Origin: Cercis canadensis
Taxonomy: Eukaryota; Streptophyta; Magnoliopsida; Fabales; Fabaceae
Direction: 5' to 3'
DNA: 64,000 nt
Assembly: GCA_003255065.1 (NCBI GenBank)
Contig: QAOA01004993.1
Coordinates: 1-64,000 of the forward strand
Shown piece by piece: positions 11,648-24,240 of this stretch (the first letter of the stretch is position 1; each line of letters starts with the position of its first letter). The position numbers were made by a program, and so were the translations under genes. A model generated the notes under the pieces. The model was not told the DNA's origin. It saw only the letters and a program-made list of their open reading frames with translations, and made no database searches.

Positions 11648-11711
11648 AATTATCAAAACAAGAACGCATAAGAAAAGCCAAAAATGAGACAGGTATTTTT
11701 CAAGACTAAAA

Positions 11712-13349
11712 TGATGTTAACGAAATGGGCAAACTCTCCCTAGTCTGCTTCTGTAACCGAAATCTCAACAACAAGATAACATATTATCTTTTGCATTTTA
11801 GTTACAACAAACCTAGACTTGTGTTAATAGTGTTAGGTTTTCACTCTTGTAAAGATACTGATATATATACCTGTCTCACTTATGATAATATATAATTACC
11901 TTTTACTCTCAAAGTTTATCTTCTACATGTCATCAAAGCCCATTGCTAACAAGCTCTCTGGATCCTAGGCATCTCTCTTTTTTTCATGCGCTGCTTTCTG
12001 TTTTGCCAAGGCTAATAGCACTGATTCTTCATCTTCTCTAAACACGGCTGTCACCCAAACTGTGCATCATGTTGGCACTACCCTAATCTCCTTCATAGCT
12101 GCCCATCTACCTATCAAATTGAACTTAGAAAATTATGCATCATGGCCCACACTAATTGACGCCCTCTTCTATGGACATGATTTAATGCTCTTCCTTGATG
12201 GAACCAAGCCTTGCCCTACCTCTACCATTGTCTCCAATGGAATTACTCTTCCAAATCCTGAGTACCATCTTTGGGTTCTATAGGACAAATTTATTCTTCA
12301 TGACCTCACCATTTATCTAGAACAATATGTTCTTAAACTCCTTGGTAAGCCCACTACATCCAAAGCTGCCTGGGATCATCTCAAAACCTTATTTGCCAAC
12401 TGATCTCGTTCCCGTCTCATGTCCTTAAAAGAAAGTCTTTCTACTACCACTCGTGGTACAAAATCAGTCACTGAATACCTTCAAATCATGCACAACCTTG
12501 CTGATGAAATAGCCCTCATGTCCAATCCGGTAGATGAACTTGACCTGGTCATTTATGCGCTCAACGGTTTAGGTCATGAGTTCGAGGAAATCTCTGGCCC
12601 AATCCGAGCTAGATACTCTCCAATCATGTTTGCTGAATTAAGTAAAAAACCGGTGGATTTTAAGAGACAACTACACAAAACCGAGTCCCTCACAGCTGCT
12701 CCCTGTTAAGAGTAAAAGCGTTGTACACTATGGAGGATGACCTGTTAAGATTAGCTGTCATGATTGCTGAGTCAGCAAGGTCAAGCCAGCTGTATTTAGT
12801 CAGACTTGATTAAGTTAGTTAGCCAGTTATTTTTTCTGATAAACGTGCATTCTGTTATTTGATAGAAACTGGTAGTTTCTAAAATAGTTGTGCAGATCAT
12901 ATCATCTCTATATATAGAGGTGTAATGTAATCATTTATGAATAATGAGAAGTATTCAGGTTTTCACATTTTCAATCTAGATCTCCTAGCTTATTCTATCA
13001 TTTTCTGGTGTTCTTAGTTTTTCTGCTATATTTTCTGGTGCATTTCTTCTCTGCTGCACTTCTGCACAATCCATTGAATTGCTGCACATCAAGGCAAGTC
13101 TCAAGGTTCATCTTGCATCTTCTTCAAAGTTTAACACTCCCCTCACTGCAAATGTTTCTACCACAGATCAGCTAGCCGACATCCTCACTAAACCCTTGGC
13201 CTCTTCATTTTCTACAAGCTACGATCCAAGATTGGTGTTTTAGATGGAACTACCATCTTGCGGGGGCGTGATAAGGCTTTAAATTCAAACTCTCCCTCGT
13301 CTGCTACTGTAACTGAAATCTCAACAAGAAGATAACATATTATCTTTTG
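11712..13349 (+). mobile_element. Ty1/copia retrotransposon fossil
   Basis: The 5' LTR spans about 11712-11927 and is followed by a tRNA-Met-type primer site (TGTCATCAAAGCC). A gag region at about 12060-12700 shows the copia UBN2-type gag words KLNLENYASWPTL, AWDHLKTLF and SVTEYLQIMHNLADEIA. The far end keeps the closing words of RNase H (TDQLADILTKPLA), a purine-rich tract, and the beginning of the 3' LTR from 13269, sharing CAAACTCTCCCT and ATAACATATTATCTTTT with the 5' LTR. Most of pol is missing and the element is broken in several places. A solo LTR of a different element sits inside it. It is old, judging from LTR divergence. Confidence 0.8.
12704..13136. mobile_element. Solo LTR nested in the copia fossil
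   Basis: A 433-bp segment begins TGTTAAGAG and ends GTTTAACA, giving the TG...CA inverted ends of an LTR. It is flanked by a perfect 5-bp duplication CTCCC (12699-12703 and 13137-13141). It includes a TATATATAGAGG promoter-like box at about 12910. No internal region is present, as expected after LTR-LTR recombination. It inserted after the host element had already been reduced, because the sequence on its two sides is gag and RNase H of that element. Confidence 0.85.
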
Positions 13350-13663
13350 GTGACTTTGACACAAGAAATGGGGTTATATAACCCCATATTTTTGCCTGAG
13401 AAAAATTAAATGCCCTTTCTTTCTAAGAGATAATTTTAGTTTTAAATTTGTGGAGTTGGAAAATGAAGATCTTAGATGTTTTCCATTTGCAACGGATACT
13501 TTATAATTAGTTTCAATAATGAACACATGGTAACATCTTAGTTGCTGGCTTGTAACATATCAAATAAAAAATTAATAGTAGCAAGATTCAAATTTAGATC
13601 TTACAAGTAAAGTACTTTAATTTTTACTAGTTGAATTAACTCCTGTTGCAAATGACAATATAT

Positions 13664-14056
13664 TGTTGGCCAAGGTGTGGCAGCAATTGTCCCGTGGCAG
13701 AGGCTCAGGTGTGGGTCGAGTCACAGTCGAAACATGGCGCTTGGGCTGGTATGGTTAAGAAGAAAAAGTTGCGCCCTGACTAATAGCTATAGCTTTTGGC
13801 CTAGTGGTAAGCGTTCGATCCAACAATTTGTATCAGAACCAAGGTCATGTGTTCGATTCCTAGCAGATGCAATTGCTGAGGGGGAGATTGTTGGCCAAAG
13901 TGTGACAGCAATTGTCCCGTGACAAAGGCCTAGGTGTGGGTCGAGTCACAGTCGAAACATGGCGTGCTTATAAGGCTGGTATGATTAAGGCGAAAAAGTT
14001 GCGTCCTGACTAAATAGCTATAACTTTTAGCCTAGTGGTAAGCGCTCGATCCAACA
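13664..14056 (+). mobile_element. TRIM (terminal-repeat retrotransposon in miniature), whole-looking
   Basis: The 5' LTR is 13664-13825 and the 3' LTR 13889-14056; both begin TGTTGGCCAA and end CGATCCAACA. Between them is only about 60 bp: a primer-binding site TTGTATCAGAACCAAGGT (tRNA-Met type) and a polypurine tract GAGGGGGAGA. The element is flanked by the 5-bp duplication TATAT at 13659-13663 and 14057-14061. It has no coding capacity and would have relied on another element. The two LTRs look roughly 90% alike by eye, so it is not recent. The LTR contains TGGCCTAGTGGTAAGCG, resembling a tRNA box A, which could mislead a SINE search. Confidence 0.9.
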
Positions 14057-14083
14057 TATATCATAAGAGAAATAATTCAGCGA

Positions 14084-14442
14084 TATTATACAACATTACC
14101 TTTTAATTTATTCAGACTTCAGATTCAGTAATTGCAATCAATTTACGTGGGTCAGTGGCTTCCTTTTATAATTAGCTCGAATAAATTTCTCTAAATACTA
14201 TACAATATTATTACCTTTTTTAATTTATTCATAGTTGGTAATTCGAATGTATGTATGTATGTGGGTCAGTTGAGGATTCTTCCTTCTATAAATAGCTCGA
14301 ATAATTTTATCTAAATATTTGTATTTAGTGGCAGAATATTATATAATATTAATTTATTCAGAGTTTGTAATTCGAAATCAGTGTATGCATGTGGGTAAGT
14401 GGATCAGGATGCATGGTTCTTCCTTTTATAATTAGCTCTATT
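14084..14442. repeat. Degenerate tandem repeat, three units of about 110-120 bp
   Basis: Three successive blocks share the order: TATACAAYATTA, AATTTATTCA, TAATTCGAA, ATGTGGGTCAGT, TTCCTTYTATAATTAGCTCGAATAA. They start near 14084, 14190 and 14337. Divergence between units is high, so the expansion is old. It lies immediately right of the TRIM. Confidence 0.7.
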
Positions 14443-16980
14443 CTCTATGCTATCACTATTGGCATCACATATTTGGAAATTATTCAGTTAATAAGATATG
14501 GTGTAATAGTACAAATGTACAATTATAATTAAACACTTATGACCGATACTATAAACACTTTCACTCATGCCTCAACAACATTCTATTTGCAGGTGGTCTC
14601 ACCGGCCATAAACTACCACCTAAAAGGGAGAGGTGCCCATCTTTTAATTGGAGAATTTTAGTAGGACTCATGGTCAAAAGTTAATATCTCAAAAAATTGA
14701 GTCATCCAGTTTATGTTAAAATAGTTAGCTTCTTGTAAAATACATAAACGACACGATATAAGAAAACGTATCTAACAAAATGCAAAATAATGATTTTCTT
14801 TATGCAATTAGACTCAATTTTTGCCAATTATTTTAAAATCTTACCACAATATATGACTCTAATTTTCAAAATCTTTGCAATAACACGTAATTGCATTTTA
14901 TTAGGTCCTACCAAATCCCGAATAAAGCTACCCCACTTAGTCGTCCCCTAATTGTTTGCTTGCTTTAATTTTTTTAAAATAATTAAAACAAACAAATAAT
15001 GCCATGTCAGCAATCTATTTTTTTAAAAAAAAAACAAATACTTATTATTTTTTCTTTAGTAGATTGTCTCAAAATGCTGACATAGACTGCTACATCATCA
15101 AAAGTGCCAACACCATAGTTACATGTCATAATAAAAATTAAATTTTTTTTATAATCCACGCCAACGTTTTCTGTTTATCTAATAAAAATTAAAATTTCTT
15201 GAGATTCAATTGAAGCAATTGAGATGAGAACGACAAAAAAAATGTAGATATTCTTTTCGAAAGAATAAGGCTGAGATTTTGTAGAAAAATTAAGTTAAGA
15301 TGGTTTACTTCTGAATTTTTTTTTCTCATTTTATTGCACTACTTTGTGTATGCAAATTGTTCTTACGATGAAGTCATTCTGGCCGTTAAGTAACTAATGT
15401 GTCCGTTAAATGGGCTGGCCGAAAGAGTACTCTTCATATTTGATATTTCATACTCAAATAATAAAATAAAATTTACATTAGTTTCGTTTTGAAATTTTCT
15501 TTTATCTCATTTTAGTCCTTTTTGATGAGTTCCTGATTTGATCTTGATACCAAATTCCATGGCCTAGAAAAAAAAAAATGATTCCAAATTGGACTGAAAA
15601 ATGCCATATTTCCAAGAGCCTTGGACATNCCTAGAAAAAAAAAAAATGATTCCAAATTGGACTGAAAAATGCCATATTTCCAAGAGCCATGGACATGACT
15701 CATGAGCATAAGACACACCAATTACAATGCCAAATTTCAAAACAATGGGACTAATTAAAAGAAGCATTAGAAATTGATAACTGCAAGCAAAAAATTATTT
15801 CCATTTTATTAAAAAAAACTGGCACATAATTGTTGCATAAGTCACAACAAAAAATATGGTACACCAAATATCAAATATTAAAAAAAAATCCAAATGTGCA
15901 TCAGACAACATAACAAAACTTCTTATAATTGTTTGGTACTTTGACTATGATTTTAAATTTGAACACGAATCCCATAAATTTTGAGGAAAACCTTAGTACC
16001 ACTCAATCATAAGTCAGTTGATAAAATTTCTTATAGTTATGCTAATCATCACATAACTACCTAATGTCTCTAATATACATTATTTTTCTGCTTTCAATGA
16101 TCAATTTCTATTGCTTCAATTTATCAGGCTCTTTAATTATTATGATAATATGGCATTTGTACCTACATTAGTGTTTCTTATTTTATGACAATGGCTTTTT
16201 TGAAATATGCTACTTTTCATCCTAATTTGAGATCACTTCGTTTTTTGGCCATGAAATTTGGCATCACGATCGTAAGAACAGCTCATAAGTCATAACTAGA
16301 CTACAATGAGACAAAAGGTATTTTTCAAGACAACATTAAAGTAAATTTGAAATTTAAGCTTTTGGATGAAATTAGTATCAAATATATATTTGTTTACATC
16401 ATTTAATTAACATAGGCATAAGCTACTTAATGGGTTATGTGTACCGTTTCATTAACTTTAAACAGACAATCTCATGATAGGACCAACTTGCATACCATTT
16501 TAAAGTANAAAAAAAAAAAAAAAAAAAAAACGTATTAGGAGTAACTTAGTAAATTGAGCTTCGCGTGAGACGAATTTTAAAATAAAACTGGAAGCATTAA
16601 TGATTAGGATATGTCAAAGCCTGAACGAAAATTAATCTCACGCCTCATACGTGGGGACCACCTCATGGGAAAACAAAAATAAAATATAAAAATAAAATGA
16701 GACAAAAAAATGTCAAGTTTGAATTTATTTTTTGACCATTAAAAAAAAAATTAGAAAAATAACCATTCGAACACCAACCTCAACGTTTTTGAAACAAAAT
16801 ATTAATTACTCTATTTTCTGGGTTAAAGTGGGCCATGAGCCCAAAAAGAAAACTTCGTGATATCCATTTTGAGGGAAGTGGATCCAATCATTGTAAATCC
16901 AAAGTTATAACTCAGCCCATATCTTCTATAGCCCAAAACGCTGAGAAACAAAAATAGTTAGAGAAACTTGAAACTACGCA
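14443..16980. other. Gene-free interval with two assembly-gap marks
   Basis: No supported coding sequence. A 66-bp segment containing GATTCCAAATTGGACTG is present twice, at 15563-15628 and 15630-15697, separated only by an N at 15629; this looks like an unmerged contig overlap. A second N at 16508 begins a poly-A run. The last part approaches the leader of the PPR gene. Confidence 0.6.
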
Positions 16981-16984
16981 TTTG

Positions 16985-19861
16985 CACTTGTAGAGGAGCT
17001 TCAATTCGCTCTCCTCTTCCAAATCTCTCTCCGAAGCTTTGTCTCTGAGTCTCTCCCCGATTCCTTAATTGATTTTGCTTCTCCTTCATCGCATTTGAAC
17101 AAGCCTACACTCCCTTTCTGATTCTTTCTCCCATTATCTTCATTGACCCATTTTTGGCTTCTAGCTTCTCCCTCAAATTCCACACAGAAATCCCCTATTT
17201 GGGTTCGAAACGCCGCCCTCGCAGCTCCATCAGGGCGGCAGCAAACAGCCATTGCAGACCCAAGCAATCTCTGGGAATGAAACCCAGAAGTAGATAGCTC
17301 GGGTTTGGCATGTTTCCTTCGACAGCGACAGAGGTCTTTGCCATTCTCATGGTTTGGTCATTCTTCAGTGGTATAACCAACTGAGTAGAAATTCATAGCA
17401 AGTAAGTTCTGCTCCCAGTTTATTTGACATTTCCCATTGATCTTATTTTGGCTTATTTTTATTTAGTTTGTTTTAGTCATGCTTGAATATGAAAATATTG
17501 TTTGGATGGTGATGGAATTATTTAAATGAGCTCATTTTATCTGTGGGTTTTTATGATTTTGAGTGAGTAATATCATGGGCTTTAGACCAGATCTCAATAG
17601 CAGTTTATGACTAGCATTGCTTGATTCATTTTGTTGAATGATGGCATCGCCGTCTGATGAATTTTCTTGTGTTGCTTCTGTGGGCAAGTATCTAGATGGT
17701 GATGTATTTGGTTTGATCCTATTACCAAAGGGGAGGGTTGTTGATTTGGTCTAGTAGGTACTTCAATAGCAAGCTGTTAGCTAAAATGTCTTAGAGAAAG
17801 TGTACATGGTTTGGCTAGGGGAATTTTGCAAGAGAATTGCATATGTGAATATTGGCTCCTAGATGTTTTATAGAGTGTAAGGTGTTTCTGTTATAAATGC
17901 GTCTTCCTATTACTTATATTTGTTTGTGTGTATTTTCTACGCAGTTGAAAGTAGTGGATGATTCGTATATTTTAGTTTTGCATTTAGATGTTTTACAGAA
18001 TTAGTGGCAAATTTTTTCTTTCCTAATTTATACTATGTGCTCATTCTTAAATTGTGATATTTGATTTGCTTGGTTAGTAGCAGTGACTCTGAAGGATGAT
18101 TGAAAAAACTACCTGGATGGGATAAGTTTTGGTTTTGAAATGCTCTTCTTTTGGATTTAGATATCTCATATCCATGTAATAACGACTTTATATCATCTGT
18201 ATGATTTTGCTGTACATAATTATGCATGTTCCTTTTAGGATCCATTGGACATTTCTTAAGTTATTTTCACTTTGGTTGTTCATTTAGTTTATTCATATTG
18301 ATTATCTTTGAGGAGTAGACGAATGGATGGTTGGATCGCTATGATTTTGTATGACTCTGTTCATGTTATGATTAGAAAGGTAATGCTGCATGCCTAACAC
18401 ACTATGCACAATCATAATCCCTAACTAAACTTGGCTTATTGGGCCAATCTTTTAAACGACATGGTTTTTAATCAGCATGTCTGAAATTTAATTAGTCTTA
18501 ACAAAACCATTTAAAAGTGTGCTAGCTGGTCATGTTTCTTGCAAGTTTTGAAACCTTGGCAACATGACTAGTAATATTGTGAACTCTGTGGCTAAGAATG
18601 CTAACTCCTTTTACTTTTCAGATGGCTTCAACTTTTATGTGAGAGAAATTGGAAAACAAAAAAACCCTAGAAAGAGAGAGCTGGATGGCAGTGAGTTCAA
18701 ACTCTTTCTAATAACTTCCCAACTTCATAATATTTCACAATTTTGTTGTAGCTATGTAGCTTATGTATTTGTTATGGATGTCTCAGCATTTTATTGCCTG
18801 TGGAGAACCATCTTTGTTGCCAACACATATTGCATTTCTGAGATACTTAAATCGAACCCTTGACTCCATCAAGCATGATGTTGCTCAGGTCTTAGCTAGC
18901 ATTTTCTGCTGCCAACCAAACATCGACAGAAATGGAAGGTAATTGCTTATAGTCTTCCTTTGAGTGTGTATGCCAAGAAAAGTAAGATGGAGTGCAGAGA
19001 CTTTGATAAAGAAAAAGTCTTTGTAGTTTTGGATACTGATACAATAATGCTGAATTGGTATTTTAGTTGCCTTCCTTTTTTTCTAACAGCTCTCTTCAAT
19101 GTTAAATAATGAATGCAAAATGTTTTGAGTTAAAATTTACTTGTCCTTCTTTTACCTTCATTTTGAATTTGATGATGGAACATTTAGCTACAAATTTACT
19201 TTGCTGGTAGCTTAGAAAATGGGTGGAAAGGGAAGAAATGGGACTTGCAAACATGCATTTCCATTACTTAGAAACAGATGAAAAGGGGATTCATTATCAT
19301 AAATTTATTATAAAACTTTGATCCATTAGGGCTATACGACTGTTTGGTTTAGTTAAGTCAAAAGTCTTCATGAGCCAAGAACTTGGATGAGCTACTACAA
19401 GGTGCTGTCCACTCCACTGCTAGATTTTTTCCTTATTCTTTTCTTTTTCAGTACAATTTAATAGTTCTGAAATTATGTGTTTTTCTTTTAGTTACCTAGG
19501 AGTATGAGGTCACTTTTTCATTTTTCTTTTTTTTGGGGGGGGAGGGGGTGTTGGAGCAGAAGATAGATTGGATATTAATGTAGCAGGATACTTTGTAGTG
19601 AAGTGACAGACTTATGTGTCTTATCAATTCACTGTGTTTCTCTTTTTTTTCCTTTTGTCATTTATTCTCCTGTTACCTCTGCTTGTTTCCTTATATTCTA
19701 TTTTTATTCACCATTTTTTAAATGTCAATCATGCGAATGCTATATGGTACTCCAAATTCGCCATTTATCCATACAGAGGCATTACATGGCGTAAGACTCA
19801 ATTTTCCCCTTAAGCTCCTCTACCCTTCCCCCACTTCCTTCTTAAAGTTGTCATGAGATGC

Positions 19862-19896
<35 letters not shown>

Positions 19897-22800
19897 GGTT
19901 GCATACAGAACCCCAGTAGAAACCACGAACTTTTTTTAACTATTTATTAACACAAAAGGGAATGTTAATACAACTATCAATCTGCATGTGTTACCTTTTA
20001 CTATTCTTTCCTAGATTAATTATCTCGTCTACTTATATCTCTTTTAACGTTAGATGTAAGTTATGGCATAATAATCTTATAGTGATTCTTAATATTTGAA
20101 TGTAGAAATTTCAGTGAAGACGATATACTGTCATCATCTGCCAAAGATCTCATGATAGCTGTGGGAAATGAATGCCACTTAGAAGCGGAAGATTGGTCAT
20201 CAAGAGAGAAGAACTTTGGTGATAAGCAGGGCCCACATGCAGTTTTCAATGCATTGGATACTATGCTTAAGGACAGTTTAGATCGTCTGAAGATGATGAG
20301 GTTAGTTTTGATATCAAACTTGATAGATTTGGGAGTTGTATTTGCTTCTGTCAGTGTCAACTTTTGAGAATTTTGTCCTGAGGTTAGCACATGAGTTTAG
20401 GTTTCTTCATGGAAATTTATGCATCTGTCTCAGGCATATTATTTGAAAAAATGCATTTCATAATCTTTAATTAAGAAGTGGGATCTATTTCTTATCAACC
20501 ACCATTTTTAGATGTTAAGTTAGTGCATGTGCTTGATGGCAGGCTAAAGCAAGATATCATGTGTTAGCAGTTCTCTTGATTGGTTTTTGTTGCTGTTATT
20601 GTTGAGCTGTGAAACATTGTTCTGCTTTCATGTACTTTTTGGAGTAGTGACTGTTAGATCAAGGGCTTGTTCAAATTCCTTTCTTTTCTTTATTGTGCCT
20701 CAGAATGGTTTGAATGATCAAGAGCACATACTTTATCAGTGTCCATATGGATATATTAAACAAAAATGGCACAAATTCTGAAATAAATGACATGTTTGTT
20801 CTTACATGAAATGTTGCAGGGAGGGCATATCTTTGGCCAAGATAGGTCTTCAGGGATATACATGTGAGTATAACTATGCTGAACATACTGCCCTCATTAG
20901 ATGTTTGTGCTTGGATGGTAAGTTGGGAGCAGGACTATGGCTTCGGAGAAAAATGATGCAGAAAGGTGTTCTTCCTGATGTATTTACCCACAATCATCTC
21001 ATAAATGGGCTGTGCAAATTTGGTCTTATGGTGAAGGCAGATTGGCTTATTAGAGAGATGATAGAACTGGGCCCCTCTCCCAACCATGCCACTTATAACA
21101 CTTTTATTAAGGGTTATTGCCATATTAATAACATTGATAAAGCTCTTGATCTCTTCTCCACCATGGGGAATGTTGGTATTCAGCCAAACAGGGTTACTTG
21201 CAATACACTTGTACACGCACTGTGCAAGAAAGGTCTTCTGAAGGAAGCTAAGAAGCTGCTTGAGGAAATATTAAATGATGATGATGACGAGAACTTACCA
21301 GATTTAGTTACCTCCACTATATTCATGGATGGTTATTTTAAGAATGGATCTATTATTCAGGGTCTTAGTCTTTGGGAAGAGATGCTTCAAAAGGGAAGAA
21401 AAGTAGATGTGGTTGCTTATAATGTTCTTATCCATGGATTTTGTATGAGTCAAGAAATAAATCTTGCATATGGATGTGCATGCGAAATGCTTAAGAAAGG
21501 TTTGCTTCCTGATGTGTTTACTTACAATACTCTTATTGGCGGTCTTTGCAAGGAAGGAAAAATCAATGACGCATTCTATATTTTTGGGGTTATGTCAAAA
21601 ATGGGAGTTGTGCCTGATCAAATTTCATACAAGATTATGATTCAAGGCATTTGTTTTAATGGAGATGTTCTTAAAGCCAAAAAGTTACTTCTATGTATGT
21701 TGGGTAATTCAATGGTGCCCAAACCTTTAATATGGAACCTTATAATTGATTGTTATGGAAGGTTTGGAGATCTTAAAAATGCCTTTTCCTTTAGAGATCT
21801 GATGCTGGCTTTTGGTGTTCTACCTAATGTATATACTTATAATGCATTAATTCATGCACAAGTAAAGAGTGGAAACATATATCATGCTTACTCTCTGAAG
21901 GGAGATATGCTATCAAAGGGCCTTTGTCCTGATGTGGTTACTTATAATTTGTTGATAGGTGCTGCTTGTAATTTAGGGCAGCTTCATTTTGCACTTGACT
22001 TACATGATGAAATGCTCCAAAGAGGATATGAACCAGATATAATTACTTATACTGAACTGATCAGAGGTCACTGCATGAGGGGTAACATGAAAGAGGCAGA
22101 AGAGATATTTGCTAGAATACAGAATTGTGGTTTATTGAATGATCATGTTCCAGTTCAGATTCTTTTTAACAAGTACTGCAAACTGGAAGAGCCAGTCATG
22201 GCATTTAACCTTTATCAGGAGTGGTTGACAAGTAAACACTATAGTCATCTTTTCTAAATCACATATTGTATTTACGGCATTAGGCATCAGAGTCTCAAGT
22301 TCTGGAAATGAAAGCCAAGTCAAGCCATGCTTACCTAAAAGTCGTTCTTTCTTTATCTGGATTTCAGACTTTTGTTACAAACTTACTGTGGCGGTGGTTT
22401 TGAGGTTGTGGTCTGTATGAATGATGAACTCTAGGTAAGTTTCTCTGCAAGCATTCTAATTAACATGCTTTTATGTGGTGAAATAATCTTGTCAGTAGTT
22501 CAAACCCTTTACTTAAGACTGTACTTAGAAGCTTAATCAAGTATTCTAATGTTTGGGTTTTATGATTATTTTGGATTTCTGTTTTTACTTCTGACTTCAA
22601 AAATGTGTTCTGATAATGGATAATTACATTTAGGGTGGGTGTAGCCAAGAGTATAGAATATTAGTATAAGTATAAACTTGATTTTCCTCATTTCTAGCCT
22701 CCTATGTGATCTTTCATCTGTTGGTTTGGAAATTTCTTCAAGCCAAATTTTAAATTTGTGCTCTGTAAATTGATGAGTAATTTTATTGGCTATGGCTCAA

Positions 22801-24240
22801 AAATTAGTTTATTGTCTTAAACACAGTTCTCTGGCTTGTATTCTTGAATTTGGTGCAACAAGTTTAATGAAGTTAGTGGCTTTGGTATGAAAATTAAAGC
22901 AGTCAGGGTCCCATATTTCTAACATTTTTAAATTTGCTGGTTACTTCTTTTATTATGCAGTGACATGTGGTTCATTGTTGGAACGGCATTCTTTTAAACT
23001 CAAGCAGATGGGATCGGCAATTAAAACCACTTCCAGTTTCATTATGCTGCTGCTCAATTTGGATTTTGGATCATGATTCTTAAATATATAATCAAGGAGC
23101 TTACAAGGAGGGAAGGTGCCAATATGATCAGTTGACTTAAAGGTTGTATCAATATCCCTAATTCTCTTAAATGACAATAGACAATATATAATTAAGGATT
23201 TCATCTAGCTAATTATGGAGGTTATAATGATTACTTATTTGGATGATGGGAATCCTTGAAGTGTTTTGATGCTTGACTTTGCAGCCAGTGGATCTGTTTG
23301 CTAATATATTATGTTGTCGGTTTAGCTTTGAGGGGCACATTTTCTTTTGAATTTTTAGGCATTGCATCAATGATAATGTAGCATTTTTTGCTTTGTGTAT
23401 GTTGGCTGGTATCCAAGTACTCATGTATCTTGGAATTGGAATCTGTCCAACCATCGTACTGTTCTCTGCACTGGGTATCTGTATAAACCTTATGCAATTG
23501 AATTCGACATGATGGATTTGCACATTCAGTTTTCAAAGTAATCATTTCATTTGCATTTTTCTTCTTCTTAATTCCTCTCAAGAAGCAAAAGAAAGATTTG
23601 TGGTTTGTCACATGCTTAATGCATAATTTTTAAGTAAATTTGTAGTGTTTTTCGAATTTGGATTGATCCTCATAATCATTATATGAATCAGAAGGCACAA
23701 TTGAAAGAAGTGTTGTTACTCGGAGGAAATTATAAGAAATGTTGATGAATATCTGGCTAGCAGAGCCCTAGGGGCATGCCTAAGGAGAAAACCATCCAAT
23801 TGACGGCACTGATTCAGAATGTCAAATGGCTGAAACTACAGATTTAGGTGGGTGTGTAAATTGTATTTTTCATATGTGATTCATAAAATTAGATGATGAG
23901 ATCAGTTTAACCTGCATATTTGCTTGTGGTTGTTTGTGGAGAGTTGATACATGAATACATTGCACGTATAGACATTCGTTTCTCATATTTTTTGATCATA
24001 TACAGGTATTTGCAGCCACAAGGACCTATCACCAACTAAAATATGGCACAAATGAATATTTTAGGTGCTGACCACCTTCACCTTTCTCGTTACCATGAGG
24101 AGAATGATTTAAGAGCTGGCTCTGACACGATTAACTGCTGCTCCTACTTGTTGGGTGAAATTACATATGCCTTGTGGCCAAGATACTACTTCTATCATAA
24201 CCTTCAGAGTCTCAGGCCAGCTGCTCGGCCCTTCTGAAAT
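16985..24240 (+). CDS. P-class pentatricopeptide repeat protein, At5g24830-like
   Basis: The coding exons are 18778-18938, 20106-20300 and 20820-22257, giving about 597 residues, close to the Arabidopsis protein. Junctions are clean: AATGGAAG|GTAATT, TGTAG|AAATTTC, ATGATGAG|GTTAGT, TTGCAG|GGAGGG, reading RNGR|NFSEDD and LKMMR|EGISLAK. An in-frame ATG at 18763 would add five residues. The third exon carries about eleven 35-residue PPR motifs, e.g. LLPDVFTYNTLIGGLCKEGK. The family theme EYNYAEHTALIRCLCLDGKL matches At5g24830 as I recall it. P-class PPR proteins bind organellar RNA, and the N-terminus should carry a targeting peptide, though none is obvious. The outer coordinates include a probable leader exon (about 16985-17401, ending CAA|GTAAGT) and a 3' UTR with a likely intron (22434-22958). 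Confidence 0.88.

Noticed and set aside
13790-13862. tRNA gene or tRNA-derived SINE suggested by TGGCCTAGTGGTAAGCG and GTTCGATTCC
   Set aside because: These words fall in the LTR end and just after the primer-binding site of a TRIM with both LTRs and a target duplication; no cloverleaf is apparent.
17001-17380. Minus-strand frames opposite the PPR leader
   Set aside because: They are antisense to a leader exon with a good GTAAGT donor and show no domain.
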